A stretch of 63,894 nucleotides of DNA from NCBI GenBank assembly GCA_018362895.1, contig JAHALR010000008.1:1-63894 (forward strand), in the 5' to 3' direction. Below are positions 53,164 through 61,042 of this stretch, piece by piece. The notes below the pieces were generated by a model. The model made no database searches and had not been told where the DNA came from. It saw nothing but the letters and a program-made list of their open reading frames with translations. This DNA is from Clostridium sp. (GTDB taxonomy: Bacteria > Cyanobacteriota > Vampirovibrionia > Gastranaerophilales > Gastranaerophilaceae). A program made the translations under genes and the position numbers. Position 1 is the stretch's first letter. The number at the start of each line of letters is the position of its first letter.

Positions 53164-54777
53164 TCAATCAGAACTCAAATCAGCAGCAGCGTATGTTTCA
53201 AATTTTTCGAGAAATTGTTTGCGAGGCAGAACAATTTCCTTATCTTTATTAGGTTCAACAAGATACACAGAATCTTTTGTTATTTTTGTTACAGCATAAG
53301 CATGTGCATTGCTTAATCCGAGAGCTTTCTCTTCGGAACTAAGCTCAGTGTCAACAGAATCCTGCGGTGTTGCAACTGTCACCATCATATCAGTTGAGTC
53401 CATTTTCTCCTGAAGATGATTCAATACACTATCTGTAATCGGTGTACACATACCCCACATAATGTTAGTTTCATTTTCCTTACCTGTAAGTACATTTATT
53501 GCTTCATAAACCGGAGCTCCATCAACAATTACATGTTTCTCTTCCGCACGGTATTTTTCATATCCTAATAAAAAAGCAGTAAAATCAGGATCACCGGTAC
53601 CAAGTCTTCCCATAGCTTTTTCTATCTCATCTTTTGCAAAAGTATATTCTTTTTTTGCACCGCTAAGTTTCACTGTCACAGTTCCATTTTGCTCATTATA
53701 AAATAATGTTTCAGATAAAAGCTTTCTACCTTTTTCAGTTGTTGAAAGGCTTTTTATAGTACTGGCAAGATAACAGGTTCCTGCATACCCCTGTTTAAAA
53801 GAAGTATCAATTTTACCGTTCAATAATTTTTCATTAAACTTTTCATTTAAACCGGATTCCATGTTCTTTTTATATTCAATAATTTTTCCATTTGAAGCAT
53901 ATTTTGTGTAAATAAATACATTACCCTCAGAATCATAAACACTTCTTTCCTGTAATTTTCTATTTATTGAATTATAGATTTCTTGTCTTGTCCGTTGACC
54001 TTTTGAATTAAAACGTTCAAGAACCAAGCTACCGTTTTCAAGTTGTGACTGCTTTGAGATAACAGATTTACCGTCTTTTGCAAATTTTTGCTCTTCTATA
54101 ACAAAACTTGAATATACATCAGCATAAAGACCTTTTGAATAAACAGTCCCGTCTTTTCTGTAAACAGTAGTTTCATAACGTTTGCCGCTGTCTGTTTTAA
54201 CAGGAACGGTATGTTCTTTTAAAGATCCGTTTTTTCTATATACAACAATTTCCTCCGGTTCACCCATATACATTTTCATTTCAGTTAAGCCATTTTTTTC
54301 ATAAAACTTTTTCGAAACAGGTTGGTTATTACCATTATCATATACAGTTTCGCCAATAATTTCTCCGGTTTCAGGGTTAAGTTCACTCGATTTTTTTATC
54401 CCAAAAGGAGCATTTTCATAAAAAACATCCTGGACAATAATTTTACCATCGCTATTTTGTGTTTCAGCTTTTTCAACAATATTCGTACCAGGTTTTATAT
54501 ATTCAACATATGTATCTCCATAAGAATATACAGTCCTTCTTGAAACTAAAGAATCATCTTTGCTTCTGTAAGTCAAAAACACAGGATTTCCGTTTTCATC
54601 TTTTGATTCCTTTGTATAAATTTTATCTTTGTCTTTGTCAGCTGATGTAATTTCAACATTAAGCCCTTCCTCCTCATTAAATTCGGAAGAAAACATTCTC
54701 TGTGCAGAAACAGAATTCTGCACAGCAGAAGAATTATTGTTCAAAGATATTAAAGTATTTATATTATCCACCTTCAT
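53164..54777 (-). CDS. Calpain-like cysteine protease with MORN-like repeats
   Basis: Encodes 537 aa. Residues about 1-45 are a polar, Asn/Ser-rich tail. From about 60 to 315 there are many short beta units of about 20-25 residues (ENGNPVFLTYRSKDDSL, YRKDGTVYSKGLY, YDSEGNVFIYTKYASNGK), like the MORN-variant repeats of antitoxin-like and surface proteins. The C-terminal about 215 residues look like a calpain (C2-type) papain fold: QGYAGTCYLASTIKSL with Cys335, NAHAYAVTKI with His492, then VYLVEPNKDKEIVLPRKQF, where an Asn near 510 would complete the triad one position off the usual NPW. No signal peptide. The ATG at 54777 is chosen over one 20 codons upstream; neither has a good ribosome-binding site. 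Confidence 0.7.
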   Translation of the reverse strand: MKVDNINTLISLNNNSSAVQNSVSAQRMFSSEFNEEEGLNVEITSADKDKDKIYTKESKDENGNPVFLTYRSKDDSLVSRRTVYSYGDTYVEYIKPGTNIVEKAETQNSDGKIIVQDVFYENAPFGIKKSSELNPETGEIIGETVYDNGNNQPVSKKFYEKNGLTEMKMYMGEPEEIVVYRKNGSLKEHTVPVKTDSGKRYETTVYRKDGTVYSKGLYADVYSSFVIEEQKFAKDGKSVISKQSQLENGSLVLERFNSKGQRTRQEIYNSINRKLQERSVYDSEGNVFIYTKYASNGKIIEYKKNMESGLNEKFNEKLLNGKIDTSFKQGYAGTCYLASTIKSLSTTEKGRKLLSETLFYNEQNGTVTVKLSGAKKEYTFAKDEIEKAMGRLGTGDPDFTAFLLGYEKYRAEEKHVIVDGAPVYEAINVLTGKENETNIMWGMCTPITDSVLNHLQEKMDSTDMMVTVATPQDSVDTELSSEEKALGLSNAHAYAVTKITKDSVYLVEPNKDKEIVLPRKQFLEKFETYAAADLSSD

Positions 54778-54961
54778 ATAACTTTGTATCGGCAAGAAAT
54801 GTATAAAATTTATATAATTAAATACTAATTGTAACAAATATTAATAAGAATTACTTCTATATGGCTATTTTATAGAATTTTATAACATTAAAGTTTGTTT
54901 TTTTGCTACAATAATGCTGTAAATTTGAAATAATATTTAAGGGGTATAGAGAGGCATAAAA

Positions 54962-56269
54962 ATGAAAAACAAGAAATTAATGTTTTGGATGATTATTGCA
55001 CTGGTTATTGCTGCTGTATTTATAATCATCAAAAAGCCGACAAAACTTGGTCTCGACCTTGTTGGAGGCTCAAGAATTGTGCTTGAGGCACAAACAACTG
55101 ACACTATTGCAAAAATCACACCCGATATGATGAACAGCTTGCAATTTGCTATTGAAAACAGAGTTAATGCTCTGGGTGTTGCTGAAACTGTTGTTCAACA
55201 AACAGGTGAAAAAAGATTGCTGGTAGAAATCCCAAATATCTCAGATCCAGCTAAAGCAAAAGAATTCTTAGGTGAAACAGCAGAACTGGAATTTAAAAAA
55301 CCTTTAGATAATTCTGACGGAGCAACAGGCTGGGTTACAACAGGTCTGACAGGCAAGGATGTCAAAAAAGCATTAATTTCAACAAATCCGGGAGGACAAT
55401 GGGTAGTTTCTCTTGAATTTAATGATAAAGGTACCAAAAAATTTGGAAAACTAACACAAGAACTTGTAGGCAAACCAATGGCAATCTTTTTCAACGGAGA
55501 TTTGCAATCTGCACCGGTAATACAAGAGCCTATTCTTGGCGGTCATGCACAAATCTCAGGCGGAGATTCAGGATTTGCATATGAAGAAGCAAAGAAAATG
55601 GTAGACCTTCTGAATGCAGGTGCATTGCCTGTTCCTGCAAAAATCATAGAAGAAAGTCTTGTCGGTCCAACGCTTGGAGCAGACAGTATAGCCAAAAGTA
55701 AAACAGCAGGTATCATCGGTATAGGGATTGTTATGCTTTTCATGCTTTTATATTACCGTTTGCCAGGTTTTATTGCTGATATTGCATTGATAATTTATTC
55801 AATTCTTGTATTTGCAGTATTCAAGATAGTACCTGTAACACTCACACTTGCAGGCATTGCAGGTTTTATTTTAAGTATAGGTATGGCAGTAGATGCGAAC
55901 ATTCTTATCTTTGAAAGAACAAAAGAAGAATTAAAAGCAGGAAGAACGCTATTTACCGCTATTAATGCAGGCTTTGACAGAGCTTTCACAAGTATTTTTG
56001 ACTCAAACATGACAACGATAATTACCTGTGTAATTTTATATTTCTTAGGAACAAGTATTATCAAAGGTTTCGCTTTGACACTGGTAATAGGTGTATTAAT
56101 AAGCATGTTCACCGCAATTACCGTAACAAAAAACTTTATGCACCTTCTTTTCGGAGCCGGACAACTTAAACATCCCGGCTGGTTTGGTATCAAACAGTCT
56201 GAAATAGGAAAAGCTTATGAAGCAACAGAAACTAAAAAGGAAAAAGCCAAATTCGGTATTCTTGATTAG
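54962..56269 (+). CDS. secD: Protein translocase subunit SecD
   Basis: Encodes 435 aa. Part of the SecDF complex that uses proton motive force to pull proteins through SecYEG. First TM (FWMIIALVIAAVFIII), then the LGLDLVGGSRIVLEAQ start of the periplasmic part, P1-like head and GKPMAIFFNGDLQSAPVI, followed by five TM helices with MAVDANILIFERTKEE. GAGAGG lies 8 bp before the ATG. secF follows by 39 bp. Confidence 0.96.
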   Translation: MKNKKLMFWMIIALVIAAVFIIIKKPTKLGLDLVGGSRIVLEAQTTDTIAKITPDMMNSLQFAIENRVNALGVAETVVQQTGEKRLLVEIPNISDPAKAKEFLGETAELEFKKPLDNSDGATGWVTTGLTGKDVKKALISTNPGGQWVVSLEFNDKGTKKFGKLTQELVGKPMAIFFNGDLQSAPVIQEPILGGHAQISGGDSGFAYEEAKKMVDLLNAGALPVPAKIIEESLVGPTLGADSIAKSKTAGIIGIGIVMLFMLLYYRLPGFIADIALIIYSILVFAVFKIVPVTLTLAGIAGFILSIGMAVDANILIFERTKEELKAGRTLFTAINAGFDRAFTSIFDSNMTTIITCVILYFLGTSIIKGFALTLVIGVLISMFTAITVTKNFMHLLFGAGQLKHPGWFGIKQSEIGKAYEATETKKEKAKFGILD

Positions 56270-56308
56270 AAGGAAATTAATAAATAAAATTTTAAGGAGA
56301 CAAATATA

Positions 56309-57334
56309 ATGAGTGAAACAGTATTACATCAACATAAATTTATTGATGTCGTTAAATATAGATGGATATGGTTCGGCTTGTCATTATTGCTGGTTGTACC
56401 CGGTTTGGTCGCTATGATTTATTCTATGGTTACATATCCAACACACTTCCCTGTAAAAGTTGGCATCGATTTCACAGGCGGTACAATTACACAATATTCC
56501 GTTTCAAAAGATGTTTCTAACGACGAAGTTGAATCTATAAGAAATAATTTAATCAAAGCAGGCATTGAAAATCCTGTTATTCAGGTATTAAAAGCTAATA
56601 ACGCAATATCTAAAGCAGAAAATATAAAACCGACTACTGTTGTCTCTGTAAAAACAGCTTTTAAAAGCAACGATATAAAATCAGAACAAAAAATCGGTGA
56701 TATAATCAGAAAAGACTACCCTGATGCCTCCCTTGTTCAGGTTAGTTCTATCGGTCCTTCTCTGGGTAAAGAATTGTTCACAAACTCTCTTTATGCACTT
56801 GCTCTTGCATTTCTGGGTATTGTTGTCTACCTTTCATTCCGATTCCAGGTCGATTATGCTGTAATTGCTTTAATATCACTAGCACACGATGCACTGTTCG
56901 TGCTTGGCTTTTTCTCTATTTTAGGAATCTTCTTTGATGTACACATTGATGCATTATTTATAACTGCTGTTCTTACGGTAATTGGTTTTTCAAACCATGA
57001 TACAATTGTTGTTTTTGACAGAATCAGAGAAAATTGCAGATTCCTTGCCAAAAAAGCAACCTTCCCTGAAATTGTTAACGCAAGTGTAAATCAAACACTG
57101 GCAAGAAGTATCAATACTTCTTTAACAACATTAATTACACTTACTGCTTTATATATTTTCGGCGGAGAAACAACAAAAGAATTCGTACTTGCAATGATTG
57201 TCGGTATTGCAATCGGTACTTATTCAAGTATATTCTTTGCATCTACACTTCTTGACTGGTGGAGAGAAAGACAGGAAGCCCCTAAAAATTCTACACCTCT
57301 TAAAAATGACACAGCTAAATCATTGAAGGTATAA
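56309..57334 (+). CDS. secF: Protein translocase subunit SecF
   Basis: Encodes 341 aa. SecD partner with six TM helices. N-terminal TM near 20-42, VGIDFTGGTITQYSV, a periplasmic loop, ALALAFLGIVVYLSFRF, then HDALFVLGFFSILGI, GFSNHDTIVVFDRIREN and RSINTSLTTLITL, all typical of SecF. AAGGAG lies before the ATG. Only 2 bp separate it from the XRE/zinc-ribbon gene. Confidence 0.96.
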   Translation: MSETVLHQHKFIDVVKYRWIWFGLSLLLVVPGLVAMIYSMVTYPTHFPVKVGIDFTGGTITQYSVSKDVSNDEVESIRNNLIKAGIENPVIQVLKANNAISKAENIKPTTVVSVKTAFKSNDIKSEQKIGDIIRKDYPDASLVQVSSIGPSLGKELFTNSLYALALAFLGIVVYLSFRFQVDYAVIALISLAHDALFVLGFFSILGIFFDVHIDALFITAVLTVIGFSNHDTIVVFDRIRENCRFLAKKATFPEIVNASVNQTLARSINTSLTTLITLTALYIFGGETTKEFVLAMIVGIAIGTYSSIFFASTLLDWWRERQEAPKNSTPLKNDTAKSLKV

Positions 57335-57336
57335 AA

Positions 57337-57756
57337 ATGGAACAAGAAAAAGCTCTTGCACAATTTGTTTCAGAACTAAGGGAAAAATTAGGTTTATCTC
57401 AGACGGGGCTGGCTAAAAAGTCAGCTCTGCCATTAAAAACCATTGAAGAGATTGAATCAGGTCAGGAGTTGTTTCTTGCCTCAACCATTCGACAGAAACT
57501 CGCTAACGGCTTAAAACTAAAGCCTGCTGACATAAAAAAATACGAAAAACACCCTAATTTATCACTATTACCAGATAATGAGGCAACCTTATTTATAAAA
57601 AATCAAATTCTTGCTAATGATATTGAAGATTTAGAATGTCCGGTATGTGGTTCAAAACTAATAACAAGAATAGCAAAAATGTATGACCTTGAAGATAATT
57701 TGATACTTGTTCCAAAAGCAAGATGCACGAAATGTCCGTTCCAAATTAAAGGTTGA
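57337..57756 (+). CDS. XRE-type helix-turn-helix protein with C-terminal zinc ribbon
   Basis: Encodes 139 aa. Residues about 8-65 form a Cro/CI-type helix-turn-helix (LREKLGLSQTGLAKKSALPLKT, IEEIESG). The C-terminal 45 residues hold CPVCGSKL and CTKCPF, four Cys suited to bind zinc. It starts 2 bp after secF and would be co-transcribed with secDF. It may be a small DNA- or RNA-binding regulator; the target is unknown. Its 3' end overlaps the convergent cca gene by 11 bp. Confidence 0.8.
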   Translation: MEQEKALAQFVSELREKLGLSQTGLAKKSALPLKTIEEIESGQELFLASTIRQKLANGLKLKPADIKKYEKHPNLSLLPDNEATLFIKNQILANDIEDLECPVCGSKLITRIAKMYDLEDNLILVPKARCTKCPFQIKG

Positions 57757-59152
57757 GATTTTTTACAAATGCAATTGCTTCTTCTTTTGTATTTACAATT
57801 GAAGAAATCTGAGCCTCTTCGAGTTCTTTTATTATCTCACCAAGCCTTTTCGACGGACCTATTTCTAAAATAGACATAATCTCTTTTCCGTCTAAAAGCT
57901 TAGGCAAAGGTGCTAAACGATTTTTTTGTTTTAAATACCCCTTTAAAAGCATATCAAGACCATTAATATTTTTAGACACCATTTCACTTGTAATGTCTTC
58001 TCCCAATGCTGACATCCTATCAGCATAAGCAAGTGCAATTAAATCAATAGTCTCATCTTCCATTTTTCGATAAAAACGCATATAAGCTTTTTCTCCCGCA
58101 TCCTCCGATGTAACAACACCGGCAGGATATATATGATTTTTTATGAGCTTTTGAATATATGCAATCTGTTTTTTGGAAAATTTAAGTTCCTTTAATGTAT
58201 GAGCAATAATTTTTGCCCCTTCACTGTCATGCATAATAAACCTGTGTCGTCCTGTTTCAGAATCTATCTGCCAAGTTGACGGTTTGCCGACATCATGTAA
58301 AAAAGCAGACAGTTTTAAATAAGCCAGCCTTTTTTGACCTCCAAAAACTTCTTCATCCAGATGTTTTTTGACTTCATTATCAGATAGTTCATAAAAACAT
58401 TGAATCTGACGCACAGTTTCAATGGAATGATTAAACAAATCCAAATGATGATGAGAGTTTTTGGGTACTTTTTTTATTTCTTTAACTTCAGGAAAAATCA
58501 TCTCAAGAAGGTTATACTTATCCAATGAATACAATGTCTGAATTATATTTTCTCCACTGAATAACTTCATAAGTTCTGCATTAATGCGTTCTTTGGCAGT
58601 GTTTTTAAGCAAATTTGCATAATTTAAAATTATATTCTCTAACTTTTTAGAAAAATGAAAGCCCAGCTCGCTTTGAAAGCGAAAAGCCCTGAATAATCTA
58701 ATAGGGTCATCTTTTATATTAAATTCCGAAACTTCCCGAATAATTGAATTTTTAAGGTCTAATAGACCGTTTGTGACATCTATGATAGAAGAATTATTTA
58801 TATCATAAGCAATAGCATTCATTGTAAAATCACGTCTGTATAAATCATCTTCAATCGAACTACCAACACAATCTGCAATATCCACATAATGTGTCTTATC
58901 AGCAAAAACTACTCTGTATATTTTGTTCTCTTCATCCAATGGCACAAAATATCCGCTTATTTCATCTGAGATTTTTTTTGCAAGAATCTCAGAAAAACCT
59001 TTTTCTGTGACAAAATCCAAATCGCAACTTTCTCTGTCTAAAAGGCAATCTCTCAAATACCCGCCCACAAGATAAACATCTTTGCCGTGAAAAAAAGGTT
59101 TGAGCATGGTCAAAATTTCATTTTTTTCAATTACAGATTTTATTTCATTCAT
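57746..59152 (-). CDS. cca: CCA-adding-type tRNA nucleotidyltransferase with HD domain
   Basis: Encodes 468 aa. Class II nucleotidyltransferase that adds CCA or A to tRNA 3' ends. The head has VGGYLRDCLL (about 31-40) and DLDFV with the two catalytic Asp, then RRDFTMNAIAYD and DDPIRLFRAFRFQSEL. An HD domain follows near 265 (SAFLHDVGKPSTWQ), so it may also have phosphodiesterase activity. A-adding and CC-adding forms cannot be told apart here. Overlaps rsmE by 8 bp and the regulator gene by 11 bp. Confidence 0.92.
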   Translation of the reverse strand: MNEIKSVIEKNEILTMLKPFFHGKDVYLVGGYLRDCLLDRESCDLDFVTEKGFSEILAKKISDEISGYFVPLDEENKIYRVVFADKTHYVDIADCVGSSIEDDLYRRDFTMNAIAYDINNSSIIDVTNGLLDLKNSIIREVSEFNIKDDPIRLFRAFRFQSELGFHFSKKLENIILNYANLLKNTAKERINAELMKLFSGENIIQTLYSLDKYNLLEMIFPEVKEIKKVPKNSHHHLDLFNHSIETVRQIQCFYELSDNEVKKHLDEEVFGGQKRLAYLKLSAFLHDVGKPSTWQIDSETGRHRFIMHDSEGAKIIAHTLKELKFSKKQIAYIQKLIKNHIYPAGVVTSEDAGEKAYMRFYRKMEDETIDLIALAYADRMSALGEDITSEMVSKNINGLDMLLKGYLKQKNRLAPLPKLLDGKEIMSILEIGPSKRLGEIIKELEEAQISSIVNTKEEAIAFVKNLNL

Positions 59153-59882
59153 TCTCTAACTCATAAATTATATTTGACAGTGCTGCAATCACAGCAGTTT
59201 CTGCTCTTAAAATCATTTTACCCAGAGATACCCTATACACACAACTCTTTTCTAAAAATTTTAATTCTCTTGCACTAAAACCACCCTCTGGACCAATGAT
59301 AACAAGTATCTTTTGTATCTTGTCTATTTTCAGACGTCTAAGACATGCTTTAAGCGAATAATTATCTTCTCGCTCAACACATGCTATTTTAATATCAAAA
59401 TCATCACTTCTTAACAGTTGTTCAAGCATGCTTTTTTCGGTAATAATAGGAAAATCTGTCCTTTCACATTGTTTTACTGCTTCATTGGCAATTTTTTGCC
59501 ACTTTGATATCTTTGAATCTATTACAGATTCTTTAATTACACAATTATCACTTACAAAAGGAATAATTCCTTTTACGCCCAGCTCTGTTGCTTTTTGTAT
59601 AACCATATTTTGGGCATCTGATTTCAGAACACTCTGAGCAAGAAATAAATTTAAATCCAAACAGTGCTTTGATTTTGACATATCCACAACTTTAGTTGTA
59701 ATAGATTTATTATCAATGTTTTTTATAAATACAGTATATTGAGTTTGATTCTCATCAACAAGTACAAGCTTTTCACCGACTTTTGCTCGCAAGACTTTTA
59801 CAATATGATGAAAGTTTTCTTTATCTGAAATAGTTATCATATCTGAATTTATGTCGTTAGTAGTAATAAAAAAGTGCGGCAT
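59145..59882 (-). CDS. rsmE: 16S rRNA (uracil-1498-N3)-methyltransferase RsmE
   Basis: Encodes 245 aa. SPOUT methyltransferase acting on 16S rRNA. HHIVKVLRAKVGEKLVLVD near the N-terminus (PUA-like part), KSDAQNMVIQKATELGV, SERTDFP-like CERTDFPII, and the knot motifs IIGPEGGFSARELKFLE and SLGKMILRAETAVIAAL. AGGGGA lies 11 bp before the ATG. Leads the rsmE-cca pair. Confidence 0.95.
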   Translation of the reverse strand: MPHFFITTNDINSDMITISDKENFHHIVKVLRAKVGEKLVLVDENQTQYTVFIKNIDNKSITTKVVDMSKSKHCLDLNLFLAQSVLKSDAQNMVIQKATELGVKGIIPFVSDNCVIKESVIDSKISKWQKIANEAVKQCERTDFPIITEKSMLEQLLRSDDFDIKIACVEREDNYSLKACLRRLKIDKIQKILVIIGPEGGFSARELKFLEKSCVYRVSLGKMILRAETAVIAALSNIIYELENE

Positions 59883-60009
59883 TATTATATTTTCCCCTTT
59901 TTTCTACACCATTTAGATGATTTATCATACTTAAGTATAATACCAGCAAAATCTTTTAATAACAAGCATTTCAGGCACTTTTTTATCTGAAAAACGTCAA
60001 AAGTTATAC

Positions 60010-60036
60010 TAAAGTATGAAATAGAAAGTTCGATAT
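60010..60036 (+). promoter_or_regulatory. Sigma-28-type promoter of flagellin
   Basis: TAAA (60010-60013), 15 bases, then TTCGATAT (60029-60036), close to the sigma-28 consensus TAAA-N15-GCCGATAA with exact spacing. It lies 48 bases before the flagellin start codon. Match seen directly; use by the factor encoded at 34495 is inferred. Confidence 0.65.
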
Positions 60037-60084
60037 ATGGAGTGTTCACAAAGTTAGCAAAAAGAGAGAAAGAGAGAGAAGAAC

Positions 60085-60930
60085 ATGGGTTTATACGTAA
60101 ACACAAACATTAACTCTTTGATTGCACAGAGAAGTTTAAACGGAGCAAACAGCGGTTTGCAAAGTGCAATCAAAAGACTATCAACAGGTTACAGAGTTAA
60201 CCAGGCCGGTGACGATGCAGCAGGTCTTTGTGTAGCTCAAGGTTTGGAAACACAAATCAGAGGTAACAAAAGAGCACTGCTCAACATCCAAGACGGTTTG
60301 AACATGATGTACATCGCAGAAGGTGGTATGTCAGGTGTAACAGAAGATTTACAGAGAATCAGAGAACTTTGCATCCAGGCTGCCAACGGTGTATATAGTG
60401 AAGCTCAACAACAAACATTGTTCAACGAAGTTGATGAAAGACTTGCTGACATCGATGTAATCGCAAACACCACAATCTTTAACGGATTGAACCTAGCAAA
60501 CGGAACAATCCAAAAGAATGTAACATTACAAACAGGTTGCGGTTCCGATTCTGCAAACAACTCTATCGACATTACGGGAGCATTGACTGACCTTAACGTA
60601 TCAGCCCTTGGTGTTACTTCTACACTAAATGGCCAATCAACGGGTGATGAAATCAGGGCTTACATAGAAAAACTGGATGATGCAATTAACAAAATTGCAG
60701 AAAACAGATCTATGTTAGGTGCTTTCCAAAACAGACTGCAATCAGCATCAGACAACCTGACTGTTATGAACGAAAACTATGAACAGTCAAAATCACAGAT
60801 CATGGATGCCGATATGGCGGAAGAAAGTGCAAACATGGTTAAATATCAGGTATTGCAACAAACTTCAGCAGCAATGCTTTCACAAGCAAACAACATACCG
60901 TCTATCGCATTACAACTCCTCGGACAATAA
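60085..60930 (+). CDS. fliC: Flagellin
   Basis: Encodes 281 aa, a short flagellin with only the conserved D0/D1 helical parts and a small variable centre (about 140-190). The N-terminus LYVNTNINSLIAQRSLNGA, LSTGYRVNQAGDDAAGL and DLQRIRELCIQAANG, and the C-terminus SMLGAFQNRLQSA, ANMVKYQVLQQTSAAML and SIALQLLGQ are clear. It contains three Cys (49, 96, 152), unusual in flagellins. The TLR5-contact region (LQRIREL) is conserved. A purine-rich stretch precedes the ATG. No other flagellar gene is in the window. Confidence 0.96.
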   Translation: MGLYVNTNINSLIAQRSLNGANSGLQSAIKRLSTGYRVNQAGDDAAGLCVAQGLETQIRGNKRALLNIQDGLNMMYIAEGGMSGVTEDLQRIRELCIQAANGVYSEAQQQTLFNEVDERLADIDVIANTTIFNGLNLANGTIQKNVTLQTGCGSDSANNSIDITGALTDLNVSALGVTSTLNGQSTGDEIRAYIEKLDDAINKIAENRSMLGAFQNRLQSASDNLTVMNENYEQSKSQIMDADMAEESANMVKYQVLQQTSAAMLSQANNIPSIALQLLGQ

Positions 60931-60990
60931 TCTAAGGCACCAATATAAATCCCCAATTATTAAAAATTTACGTATAAAAAGACTCAATGT

Positions 60991-61030
60991 CTCTCTAGCG
61001 TCGATTGCGTATGCAATCGACGCCTCTCTA
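60991..61030. repeat. Perfect inverted repeat flanked by 7-bp direct repeats
   Basis: GCGTCGATTGC (60998-61008), loop GTAT, GCAATCGACGC (61013-61023); CTCTCTA is found on both sides (60991-60997 and 61024-61030). It sits between the convergent flagellin and GGDEF genes and may act as a terminator, although no T-run follows on the plus side. The flanking repeats are unexplained and look like a target duplication. Confidence 0.6.
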
Positions 61031-61042
61031 ATGTTTTAAGAA

